Shown: positions 17,201-25,652 of the stretch, in pieces
How positions within the stretch are numbered: position 1 is the first letter of the stretch
Layout of the letters: each line of letters begins with the position of its first letter
DNA from: CAWGOF01 sp963824225
GTDB lineage: Bacteria > Acidobacteriota > Polarisedimenticolia > Polarisedimenticolales > Polarisedimenticolaceae
Assembly: GCA_963824225.1 (NCBI GenBank)
Contig: CAWGOF010000003.1
Coordinates: 2,666,001 to 2,730,000 of the forward strand
Length of the DNA stretch: 64,000 nucleotides
Direction of reading: 5' to 3'
Program-made: the position numbers and the translations under genes
The notes under the pieces: generated by a model
Database searches by the model: none
What the model saw: only the letters and a program-made list of their open reading frames with translations
What the model was told of the DNA's origin: nothing

Positions 17201-18147
17201 ACAACGACTGCGATCCGGGGACCGCCGATGCGGTCGACGCCGACGCCGACGGCCACGCCTGTGCCACGGACTGCAACGACGGCAACCCGGCCATTCACCC
17301 CGGCGCCACAGAGGTCGTCTGCGACGGCGTCGACAACGACTGCGATCCGGGGACCGCCGATGCGGTCGACGCCGACGCCGACGGCTACGCCTGTGCCACG
17401 GACTGCAACGACGGCAACCCGGCGATCCATCCTGGCGCCGCAGAGGTCGTCTGCGACGGCGTCGACAACGACTGCAATCCGGGGACCGCCGACGCGGTCG
17501 ACGCCGACGCCGACGGCTACGCCTGCGCCGCGGACTGCAACGACGGCAACCCGGCGATCCACCCCGGCGCCGCCGAGGTCGGCTGCGATGGCGTCGACAA
17601 CGATTGCAATCCGGCGACCACGGATGCGGTCGACGCCGATGCCGACGGCTACGCCTGCGCCGCGGACTGCAACGACGGCAACCCGGCCATTCACCCTGGC
17701 GCCGCCGAAATCGGCTGCGACGGCGTCGACAACGATTGCAATCCGGGCACCACCGATGCTCTCGACGCCGACGCCGACGGTCGCACGTGCGTCGTGGACT
17801 GCGACGACTCGAACGGCGCCGCATGGTCGCGCCCAGGCGAAGTCACGGGCGTCGAGCTGCAGGCGAATCGCCAAACGATCACGTGGTCGGCGCCCACGGA
17901 TCCCGGCGGAGCGCCGTCGGCTCTGCGCTACGACGCCGTCCGCTCGGGAAATCCGACCGATTTCCAGACTGGCGGCGTTTGTGTCGCCACCGGTGGATCC
18001 AATCCCGTCGCCGTCGATGCCCAGTTGCCGCTCGTAAACGCGCCATTCTTCTATCTCGTCCGCGCGGTCAACGCCTGCCCCGGCGTCGTCGGAACGTGGG
18101 GCTTCACCTCTGCCGGCGTCGAGCGCTCGTCGAACGTCTGCCCCTGA
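14236..18147 (+). CDS. giant secreted FG-GAP/VCBS and MopE-repeat protein with C-terminal Fn3-like module
   Basis: About 1300 residues. The TTG at 14236 and the GTG at 14257 (with a GGGG site 5 bases upstream) are both possible starts; the signal sequence RRFPRWIWLGWVLFHSSAWS follows. Residues 35-730 hold about 14 FG-GAP/VCBS blades, each with a Ca-binding D-x-D-x-DG loop and the phrase IAWYENDG. A linker domain (residues 745-905) precedes six complete 44-residue MopE-type repeats (CNDGNPAIHPGA, then CDGVDNDC) and a partial seventh. The end is an Fn3-like module finishing in GVERSSNVCP. It is probably a calcium-stabilised cell-surface protein. The ligand is unknown. Confidence 0.85.
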   Translation: MNIPGVVVRRFPRWIWLGWVLFHSSAWSLGVPFSSEIPITSSADQARWVQGVDLDRDGDMDAVSASFGDDTIAWYENDGAEGFTRHVIASNAVQARAVLARDVDGDGDVDVLSASSGDDTIAWHENDGAQGFARHVISSTADGAAGVWATDLDRDGDLDVLSASETDNAVAWYENDGTQTFVKHLISSSAAGAVSVFAADLDGDGDEDALSASADDDKVAWYENRLDTPTADFGPELVISTAADGARSVRAADIDRDGDPDVLSASADDDKIAWYENRLSEPSADFGPPAIVSLTADSAGRVDAADLDRDGDLDVLSTSLLDGKIAWYENDGSQGFSERAIGSAGLARDVFTADVDDDGDLDVLSASELDDRVAWRRNESIHSTTEFGPRIEISTTALGARWVSVADMDRDGDFDVQSASHDDSTIAWYENNGSQGFTEHVIGTEEYQARFVQGVDMDNDGDVDVLSSAITDDVVVWENNGSQSFTRRIVTSMGSGHRMAWAADFDNDGDQDVVNVVEQQDRVDWHENDGSLNFTRHLITTLADGPRAIFPADLDGDGDMDVLSASNDDNKIAWYENRWNEASHDFGPQRVITTALDQARAVYAADVDGDGDLDALSGSVFDRRVAWYENRLHEPSADFGPQQTITTAAYLADNVVASDVDFDGDTDVLSAAVLDNEVAWYENNGSQSFTKRRINLDMWAHCVLPFDLDQDGDQDVLIAAEFDHRIAWYENRGGQYGSSTTAVAPGVVCGGAVLPLLRIVVTHKGRAGDAAEELSQLRLELLEAPGDPLSAAEANALIDELKVFRDTGSGVFDGADTEVATLSTLNPVNGVETLVLPDGAPGAQIPSGSSATFFVVARIAAQATTATPNHFRVVHASPASVVEDAVHDLALRAAFSQPVSTSTVTVACACTQDADADGYTCATDCNDGNPAIHPGAAEVVCDGVDNDCDPGTADGVDADADGYACAADCNDGNPAIHPGADEIGCDGIDNDCDPGTADAVDADADGHACATDCNDGNPAIHPGATEVVCDGVDNDCDPGTADAVDADADGYACATDCNDGNPAIHPGAAEVVCDGVDNDCNPGTADAVDADADGYACAADCNDGNPAIHPGAAEVGCDGVDNDCNPATTDAVDADADGYACAADCNDGNPAIHPGAAEIGCDGVDNDCNPGTTDALDADADGRTCVVDCDDSNGAAWSRPGEVTGVELQANRQTITWSAPTDPGGAPSALRYDAVRSGNPTDFQTGGVCVATGGSNPVAVDAQLPLVNAPFFYLVRAVNACPGVVGTWGFTSAGVERSSNVCP
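16972..17820 (+). repeat. 132-base tandem repeats encoding MopE metal-binding motifs
   Basis: Six complete units start at 16972, 17104, 17236, 17368, 17500 and 17632, with a degenerate seventh at 17764. They are highly similar at DNA level, including silent positions, which points to recent amplification or gene conversion. Each unit carries Asp-rich loops and two pairs of Cys. Confidence 0.9.
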
Positions 18148-18230
18148 GGGTGCTTCCGACCGACACCGCCATAGGCGTATAGTCGGGGTCGGGCACAGGG
18201 GTTGCGGGTCGATTCGACCGCGGAGGCAAT

Positions 18231-19827
18231 ATGAGACGGAGTCTCTTACGAGCGAGCGTCGAGCTGTGCGTGATCGCAGCGGTCCTCCTCTGCACGAGTG
18301 TCGCGGCGCAAGCGCAGGGCAAGAAGCCCAACATCCTCGTCATCTTCGGCGACGACATCGGCTACTGGAACGTCAGCGCATACAACCGGGGCATGATGGG
18401 CTACCGCACGCCGAACATCGACCGCATCGCCCGCGAGGGGGCGATCTTCACGAACCACTATGCCCAGCAGTCGTGCACCGCGGGCCGCGCCGCGTTCATC
18501 ACGGGTCAGAGCTGCTTCCGCACCGGCTTGCTCAAGGTCGGCCTGCCCGGAGCGAAGGAGGGTCTCTCGGACAAGGACCCGACGCTCGCCGATCTACTCA
18601 AGCCGCAGGGCTACGCGACCGGTCAGTTCGGTAAGAACCACCTCGGCGACCGCAACGAGTTCCTCCCGACCGTCCATGGGTTCGACGAGTTCTTCGGCAA
18701 CCTCTACCACCTCAATGCGGAGGAGGAGCCGGAGAACGAGGACTACCCGAAGGATCCGGCGTTCCGCGCCAAATTCGGTCCGCGGGGCGTGCTCAAGTGC
18801 AAGGCGAGCGACAAGGACGATTCGACGGAAGATCCGCGCTTCGGCAAGGTCGGCAAGCAGACGATCCAGGACACCGGCCCGCTGACACGGAAGCGCATGG
18901 AGACGGTGGACGAGGAGTTCCTCGCGGCGGCGATGGACTTCATGGATCGCTCGAAGAAGGCCGACAAGCCGTTCTTCGTCTGGTTCAACACGACCCGCAT
19001 GCACATCTACACCCATCTCAAGCCGGCATCGAAGGGCAAGACCGGTCTCGGTCTCGTCGCCGACGGCATGACCGAGCTCGACGGGATGGTTGGCCAGCTC
19101 CTCAAGAAGCTCGACGACCTCGGCATCGCCGACAACACGATCGTCGTCTGGTCAACCGACAACGGCGCCGAGGTCTTCTCCTGGCCCGATGGTGGCACCA
19201 CACCGTTCCGGGGAGAAAAGAACACGAACTGGGAGGGTGGATACCGCGTGCCGCTCCTCATGCGCTGGCCGGGCGTGATCAAGCCCGGAACGGAGATCAA
19301 CGAGATCACCTCGCACGAGGACTTCGTGCCCACGCTCGTCGCCGCTGCGGGCGAGCCGAGCGTGACGTTCGAAGCTGCTGACCGGCTACGCAGCCGCGGG
19401 CAAGAACTTCAAGGTGCACCTCGATGGCTACGATCAGCGCGAGCTGCTCGCGGGTACGGGCCCGAGCAAGCGCAAGGAGTACTTCTACTGGACCGACGAC
19501 GGCAACCTCGCCGGCGTGCGCTACGAACGGTGGAAGCTCGTGTTCCTGGAGCAGCGCGCCGACAGCCTGAACGTGTGGCAGGACCCGCTCGTGCCCCTGC
19601 GCTTCCCCAAGCTCTTCGACATCTACGCCGATCCGTTCGAGAGAGCCGACCACGACGCCGGCGACTACGACCGCTGGCGCGTAGAGCACGCCTACGCGCT
19701 GGTCCCGGCGCAGGCGTTCGTGGCCCGGCACCTCGCCACGTACCAGGAGTTTCCGCCACGGCAGAAGCCGGGAAGCTTCTCCCTCGACCAGGTGCTGGAG
19801 AAGCTGCAGCGGCAGGGCGGGGGTTGA
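18231..19827 (+). pseudogene. arylsulfatase-family protein, interrupted by a frameshift
   Basis: Residues 1-380 read in one frame: signal peptide (LCVIAAVLLCTSVAAQAQ), metal-binding DD at 41-42 and the formylglycine motif with Cys82 in CTAGR (a CxAxR variant of CxPxR). The C-terminal 145 residues (LLTGYAAAGKNFKVHLDGYD, then RYERWKLVFLEQR) continue in the next frame. The switch is at 19366-19374 and fits loss of two bases from a GAGA run or gain of one base. If the frameshift is real, the substrate-binding C-terminal subdomain is lost. Intact family members hydrolyse sulfate esters after Cys-to-formylglycine conversion. The C-terminal text resembles the large arylsulfatase group of marine and soil bacteria. 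Confidence 0.8.
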
Positions 19828-19923
19828 GGGGAACCCCGGGTCGGGTGGCCTGGTGCCTGCGATTGGCAGTACCTTGTGGACCATGGCCGTGCAGCCTCGG
19901 AGGGCGCCGACACAGTACGCACG

Positions 19924-20151
19924 ATGAAGGAACTCGCGCCTCGAATTACGATCGACGAGGACACACGGTTCGGACGACCGGTGATCCAGGGTACCCGCGT
20001 GCCGGTCGACTTGGTGGTCGGGAAGCTCGCGGCCGGGCTTTCCACCGAGGAGATCTGCGCCGAGTACGGCATCGAACGCGAGGATGTGCTCGCGTCGCTG
20101 GCGTACGCGGCACGAGCCGTGGCCGACGAGCAGGTTCGAGCCATCCGATAG
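19924..20151 (+). CDS. DUF433 antitoxin-like protein
   Basis: 75 residues. The DUF433 signature is complete: RITIDEDTRFGRPVIQGTRV, then a helix-turn-helix (LAAGLSTEEICAEYGI, EDVLASLAYAA). DUF433 proteins usually pair with a PIN-like DUF5615 protein and act as DNA-binding antitoxins. The partner follows after one base. The ATG at 19924 is used because homology begins there. It is likely functional even though the partner is broken. Confidence 0.85.
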   Translation: MKELAPRITIDEDTRFGRPVIQGTRVPVDLVVGKLAAGLSTEEICAEYGIEREDVLASLAYAARAVADEQVRAIR

Positions 20152-20152
20152 G

Positions 20153-20520
20153 ATGGCTCGCTACCTCGTCGACGAGGATCTGCCCCGCTCTCTCGCCCAC
20201 GCGATGAGGGTCTCCAGGCCGAGGACGTTCGTGAAGTCGGTCTGCGAGGCCGTTCGGATCGAGAGGTCCTTGACGGGGCGGTCGCGCGAGGTTCGGTGCT
20301 GGTTTCGGCCGATCTCGGCTTTGCGAATCTCCTGGCCTTTCCGCTCGGAACGCACCACGGCATCGTCATCGTTCGATTCCCGAACGAGGTAACCAATGCG
20401 GTTGTGAGTCAGCACGTGATCGACGCGCTTGGCGGTCTCTCGGCGGAGGAGCTCACCGGAAACCTGACTGTCATCGAACCCGGGAGGGTGCGGCTGCGAA
20501 GGGCGGGGCCGCTCAGGTAG
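20153..20520 (+). pseudogene. DUF5615 PIN-like toxin, frameshifted
   Basis: The first 19 residues (ARYLVDEDLPRSLAHAMR) are in one frame; the rest (LQAEDVREVGLRGRSD, then VLVSADLGFANLLAF to the end) is in another. The join is at 20205-20212, consistent with loss of one base after ATGAGG. The complete product would be a 120-residue DUF5615 PIN-like protein with Asp in LVDEDLP and SADLGF. Toxin genes are often inactivated this way, but this break lies among three others within 3 kb, so an assembly error cannot be excluded. Confidence 0.75.
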
Positions 20521-20601
20521 TCCGTACTCAACCAAGCGGCGAAGGCTCTGCCGTTGTGGAATCGAATCGGCCCGACGCGCGGAGGACAGTCGCGGTTGCA
20601 G

Positions 20602-22913
20602 CTACGGGTCGAGCAGCGCGAGGTCGCAGCGTCCGGCGAGTTGCTGCGTGAACGCGCACTCCCAGTCGGTCGTGTCCTCCGGCCGCTCGACCCCCGCCGA
20701 GTCCCTGCCGTACGATCCCTCGAGCGCGCCGCCGTCGGTGGGCACGAGGATCCAGAAGTAGTTGCCGGCTCCCGGCTGGAACCGGTAGCTCCCGCCGTCG
20801 CCGATCGCGCAATCATGCCCGGAGTATCCGTAGGTCGCGACGCTCGCGAGCGGTCCGTACTCGACGTTGTGGCTCGCCGACGTGCAGCCGCTCTCGTAAT
20901 CGATCAGCACGTCCTCGCCGTCCTTGCCCACGCCGATGATCCGCGGCTCGCCCGGTACGCAGCCGGTCGTATCGCTCGACGAGCGTGAACTCCCGCCACT
21001 CGAGCACGACGTCGTCGACCGCCGCGCCGAAGCCCGGCTGCGGATCGGGATCGCCCGGCTGCGCCTTCTGCGTGACCATGAAGCCGAACGCACCCTGGAA
21101 CGCGTCGCCCGCGTCTCCGATCCGGTCTTCGAGCAGCTCGAACGTCAAGTCCGGTCCGCCGAGCCGTGTGATGTCCATGTTGCGGATCGGGCCGTTGAAT
21201 GTGGTGAATGGCGCGCCGTCGGTCGGAGTGGCGAGCAGGTACGGTGGGCTCGATACCCCCGGTCCCTCGAAGAAGCATGCGTTGTCGCCCTGGCGGGTGA
21301 CGTTGAACGAATTCCCGCCTGTATCGAGCGGCGCGAACATCGGATAGCCGCCGAGGGCGGTCGGATCGCCGCCGCCGACCGCGCCGAACGGCCCGGTGAT
21401 CGAGCCGAGCACCGCGTCGTCGACCGCAAGGTCGGGAACGTAGTCCAAGCAGCCGCCGGTCCCCGACGGGCAGTCCGCGTCAGTGTAGCAACGGCGCGTC
21501 GGAAGCAGGCGGCACACGGTGCCCACGGCGTTGTTGTCCACTTCCCAGGTGAAGGTCGCGTGCGCATCGGGCAAGTCGAGCGACAGGTTCCAGGCAAAGT
21601 TGCGGATCTCGGCCGCATGGGTCGGGTCACCGTCGGGGTCGATGTCCCTATGGACCTTCTGTGCCCCGGGTGTGACGAGCAGCTCGAACCAGCGCAGATC
21701 GCCCGCTCCGCTGATCGTCTCGTAGCCCTGGCACTGCTGGACGTCCGCTCCCGATCCGAGGCAGCCGGCCGCGGTCGTGAGACCGATGCGGCCCGTGTGC
21801 CATGCTCCGCCAGTACCCGTGGGGTTGGCGACGCATGTGCCGGTTCCGCTCGGGCAGCCGGCGTTGGAGTAGCACCCTAAGGACGGCAAGAGCGAGCACT
21901 GTCCGGGCGCTCTGGTCATCCAACCGCAGCCGCCGCGCATGCTCCACGAGTGGTTGAGGGTTGCGTCGACCGGGTCCCGCTGCTCGATCGATCGACAGGA
22001 CAGATGTATTTGGCCGGGGCAGTCGACGTCTCGCGCGCACGCTTTGGACGGCTCATCCGTGCAACGCTTGTCATCGATGTTGTCGAAGTCTAGGTCCTCG
22101 CCCCACAGGGCGATCACGTCCGTGAACTCGTCCGGGGTTCGTGATCGCCGAGACTCCCGACGAGAAAACCCGCAAGACGTCGAGATTCCAGGGCCCCAGC
22201 AGTCCAAGATTCACCGTTCCACCGTCTGTCAGGTCGGACCAGACCGTGGTCTCGTATCGCCCGTCGAGCGGACCGCCCGGATCCACGATCGGGTTCTCGA
22301 TCGAGCCGTCGCCGTCGAGATCGCGATCCTGCACCCCACCCAGCGGAAAGTCGGTCGAATAGAAGAGCGACTGCTCGTCGACGTCGAGGGACGTACGCGC
22401 GACCAGGATCTCGTGCGTCGTTGCGGTCGTGATGTCGACGAGAAACTCGGTCTTGGGTGTGCCCACGACCGCGTCCGCTACACGGATCGCGAACGACACG
22501 GTTTGGACGGTGCCCGCGGGAACCGTGGCCAGAACGACCGGCGAGCCGAGGATCGACAGCTCCGGGGCCACTGCGTTGTTGCTTCGAGCCGGATCCGGGC
22601 AGGCGAGACTGCCAGCTGCGCAGCCTGCGGGACTATCCGCGTCGGCCCGAACGGCGCGCAGCGCGACGGTCACGTCCGTGGCATCGGCGGTCGAGCGGAA
22701 CGACACGTCGTAGAGCACGACCTCGCCCGCATCGAGGTACCGGTCGGGTGCGCTCGCGCCCGTGGGGCCGAGCTCGCACCCGCCCCGCACGCGCGTAAAC
22801 CGATCTCGTCCCATCTGCTCGATCGGCGAGGGCTCGAAGTCCGAGGCCCGGGGGACGGCGCCGGCGAGTGCGGCTCCGATCAAAAGGACCAGAGGAACGA
22901 CTCGCCTGGTCAT
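20602..22913 (-). pseudogene. large secreted Cys-rich repeat protein, two frameshifts
   Basis: Three consecutive minus-strand frames make one protein of about 770 residues. It starts with a signal peptide (TRRVVPLVLLIGAALAGAVP) at 22913, shifts frame at the GGGG run 22134-22137 (AITNP continues as DEFTDVIALWGEDL) and again at 20970-20985 (FTLVE continues as SDTTGCVPGEPRII). It contains repeated Cys units of the form CxLLPxxxCYxxxxCPSGTGxC and Asp-rich DRDLDGDGS text, typical of large exported proteins. No catalytic motif is recognised. The first shift lies in a homopolymer, so a sequencing error is a real possibility. Confidence 0.65.
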
Positions 22914-22985
22914 GGCTCACCCCTGCCGCCGGCCGTGTGTCTGGGATTGTACGGCGCAACCGGACCGCGGGACGGCGGTTCCCGG

Positions 22986-25466
22986 CTAGGGTTTCGCGTC
23001 GCCCAGCGCGGCCCGCGCGTTCTTGACGCGCGCGTCCTCCTCGCCGGCCGTCGGGGCGAGGATCGCGACGCCGTCCTGTAGGAGCGAGCGCGCCTCATCG
23101 TCTTTGACCTTGCGCGCCACGAGCTGCAGCCCGAGATCGATCTTGGCCATCGCGGTCAGCCGATCCTTGTCCCCTAGCGCCGTGCGTCGGATCCTCAGCG
23201 ACTCGCGGAATGCGCTCTCCTGGCCCGCAAGGTCACCGCGGGCCCCGAGGACGCCGGCCAAGTTCGCAATGGCGAAGGACACGTCGGGATGGTCGCCCGA
23301 GCCAGCGTGCATCAGCTTCACGCCCTCGCGCAGCGCGGCCTCGGCCTCCTCGAGCCGATCGGCGCGCCACAGCACGGTGCCCATGTTGACCATCGTGCGG
23401 CCGACGGCGGGATCGGTCGGCCCGAGCGTCTCGCGGCGGATCGCGGCCGCCTGGTTCAGCATCTCGATCGTGCGGTCGAGCCGCTTCGATTGGTAATACA
23501 CGTTGCCCAGGTTCTCGAGCGTGACCGCGACCTGCGGGTGCTTCTCGCCGAGCTGGAGCTTCGTGTTCTCCACGACCTCCGTGAGCAACTTCTCCGCACG
23601 ATCGAAGTCTCCCTGCTGCATCACGATCATCGCGAGCGAGTTCTTCACATTGTCGATCGTCGGGTTTCCAGGTGCGAGAGCCTTGGTATGGATCGCGAGA
23701 GCCTCGGTCGCCAGGGGCTCAGCCTCGTCGAGCTTCCCCTGGTTCGCCAGGATGTCGGACATGAGCCCCAGGCTCTCGCCGAGCCAGAACGTGGGCTCGG
23801 GCTGCGCGCGCCCGATCTCGATCGCCTCGCGCACGGGAATCGCCGCCTCGTCGAGCTTCCCCGCAACGAACTTGGCGTACCCGAGATCGTTCAGCCGCTC
23901 GCCGAGGCGGGGGTGCTTCGGTCCGCCCGCGATCCGCTGGGCCTCGATCCCGGAGAGCGCCGCGGCGACCGCCTCGTCGTAGCGCCCGAAGATGTGGTAC
24001 ATCCGGCTCAGCTGGCCCCACGCCGTCGCCGTATCGGGGTGGTGTGGGCCGAGATGCTGGACGCGCAGGTCGACCGCCCGGCGCAGGTGGGCCTCGGACT
24101 TGTCCCGCTGTCCGAGGTTCAGGTAGGTCGTCCCGAGCGTCAAGCGCACGGCGGCTTCGACGAGCGGCTGGTCGCCGAGCGTCTTGTCGATCCGGGCCCC
24201 GGAGAGGTCGAGCGCATCGAGGATCGTGACTTGCCGATCACCGCCGGTGTACGGGTCCGCGGTCTGCAGCGTTTCGAGCAAGAACTCGTTGATCGCCGCC
24301 GACTTGTCCGCCTCGGCCTGCGCCCGGTCGCGCTCCCGAGCGATCCGGCCGGCCTGCCAGGTCATGGCCCCGGCGAAACCGACGAGGAGCACGAGCAGCG
24401 ATGCGGCGAACACGGCGGGCAGCGGGTTCCGGCGCACGAGCTTGCGCAGCTGATACCACGTGCTCGGCGGCCGGGCGAGGATCGGCTGCGAGGCGAGGTG
24501 GCGCTGGACGTCCTCGGCGAGCGCGGCGGCGCTGCCGTAGCGATCGTCCGCATCCTTCTCGAGCGCCTTCGCGACGATCGTGTCCAGGTCGTCATCGAGC
24601 CGCTTCGCCCCGCGCCACGCCTGCCGCAGCGGCTTCGGCTGTCCGTGCTCGATGATCCGCACGGCGTCGACGAGGGAGGACGAGCTGAGGTCGTGGGGCA
24701 GGCTGCCCGTGAGCATCTCATACAGGATCACGCCGAGGGCGTACACGTCGGTGCGCAGGTCGATCCTGTCCGGGCGTCCACGAGCTTGCTCGGGGCTCAT
24801 GTACGGAAGCGTTCCGCGGATCGTGCCGACCTCGGTCACGCGCGTGGCCGCGACGTCGCCGTCCGTGATACGGGCCAGGCCGAAATCGAGGATCTTCACC
24901 CTCGGCCGACCGCTGTGCGAGTCGATCGAGCCGCTGTCCGGTTTCCCCTCGGTGACGATCAGGTTCGACGGCTTGAGGTCCCGATGGATCACGCCGCGCT
25001 GGTGCGCGTAGTGCACCGCCTCGGCGATCTCGGCGAACAGCGTCAGTCGCAGCCGCAGCTCGGCCGGGTCGAACGGCTTGTCGCGGCGCTCGAGGAACTC
25101 GGACAGCGACACGCCGCGCACGAGCTCCATCGCGAAGTAGTGCCGCCCCTCGGGCGTTCGGCCCGACGCGTAGACGCGCGCGATCATCGGATGCTCGAGG
25201 CGCGCCAGCACCTCGACCTCCCGGCGGAACATCGCGATGCGCGACTCGTCGACCGTGCCTTCCCCGCTGCGAATGACCTTGAGGGCAACGATGCGCGTGG
25301 GGGAGAGCTGCTCCGCCTCGTACACCACGCCCATTCCGCCCTGGCCCAGGCGACTGAGGATCCGGTACTCGCCGATCCTCTCGGGCAGCACTTCTTCGCC
25401 GTCGAGCGGTGTGTACGCCCCGAACTGCGTGCGCGTCAGCTCGTGGTCGGCTCGATCGTCGGACAT
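22986..25466 (-). CDS. membrane Ser/Thr protein kinase with TPR sensor domain
   Basis: 826 residues; ATG at 25466 is chosen since kinase-type text follows directly, although the frame is open upstream. Kinase motifs are complete: glycine loop GQGGMGVVYEAE (41-52), Lys63, HRDLKPSNL with Asp163, DFG 194-196 and the MSPEQARG activation segment end. A single membrane helix (LLVLLVGFAGAMTW, about residue 370) follows, then a helix of INEFLLETLQTADPYT type and eight or more TPR repeats. Such PknB-like kinases with TPR_12 tails are abundant in Acidobacteriota and Planctomycetota. The TPR part probably faces the periplasm and binds a protein partner. Confidence 0.92.
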   Translation of the reverse strand: MSDDRADHELTRTQFGAYTPLDGEEVLPERIGEYRILSRLGQGGMGVVYEAEQLSPTRIVALKVIRSGEGTVDESRIAMFRREVEVLARLEHPMIARVYASGRTPEGRHYFAMELVRGVSLSEFLERRDKPFDPAELRLRLTLFAEIAEAVHYAHQRGVIHRDLKPSNLIVTEGKPDSGSIDSHSGRPRVKILDFGLARITDGDVAATRVTEVGTIRGTLPYMSPEQARGRPDRIDLRTDVYALGVILYEMLTGSLPHDLSSSSLVDAVRIIEHGQPKPLRQAWRGAKRLDDDLDTIVAKALEKDADDRYGSAAALAEDVQRHLASQPILARPPSTWYQLRKLVRRNPLPAVFAASLLVLLVGFAGAMTWQAGRIARERDRAQAEADKSAAINEFLLETLQTADPYTGGDRQVTILDALDLSGARIDKTLGDQPLVEAAVRLTLGTTYLNLGQRDKSEAHLRRAVDLRVQHLGPHHPDTATAWGQLSRMYHIFGRYDEAVAAALSGIEAQRIAGGPKHPRLGERLNDLGYAKFVAGKLDEAAIPVREAIEIGRAQPEPTFWLGESLGLMSDILANQGKLDEAEPLATEALAIHTKALAPGNPTIDNVKNSLAMIVMQQGDFDRAEKLLTEVVENTKLQLGEKHPQVAVTLENLGNVYYQSKRLDRTIEMLNQAAAIRRETLGPTDPAVGRTMVNMGTVLWRADRLEEAEAALREGVKLMHAGSGDHPDVSFAIANLAGVLGARGDLAGQESAFRESLRIRRTALGDKDRLTAMAKIDLGLQLVARKVKDDEARSLLQDGVAILAPTAGEEDARVKNARAALGDAKP

Positions 25467-25488
25467 CGCTGTTGATCCTACAACCAAC

Positions 25489-25583
25489 GGGGTCAGGTCT
25501 CGAATCTTTGCGTTCGATCCACGCCGACCCGGTGGGCGGCGCAGTTCGCAGACGCGCGACGCAATGATTCGAGACCTGACCCC
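25489..25583. repeat. inverted pair of REP-like elements (family A)
   Basis: A perfect 18-base inverted repeat, GGGGTCAGGTCTCGAATC at 25489-25506 and its complement at 25566-25583; with one mismatch the arms extend to about 25 bases (TTGCGT follows). It fills the gap between the kinase and M64 genes. GGGGTCAGGTCT-type palindromes are typical REP sequences mobilised by REP-associated tyrosine transposases, although none is in this window. Confidence 0.75.
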
Positions 25584-25652
25584 AAACCCGTTTGCCGACA
25601 CACGTCCGTCGCCGTATCATCCGGCCAGCTTTCGCTTCGGGGGAGGCACGGA

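Noticed and set aside
16972..17820. CRISPR array
   Set aside because: Repeats are 132 bases, contiguous and in frame within a coding region; no unique spacers.
19366..19374. Programmed frameshift or recoding in the sulfatase
   Set aside because: No slippery heptamer or downstream structure is evident, and similar breaks occur nearby in unrelated genes; decay or error is simpler.
23289..25475. Plus-strand ORF of 728 codons opposite the kinase-TPR gene
   Set aside because: Antisense shadow of clear kinase motifs with biased composition.
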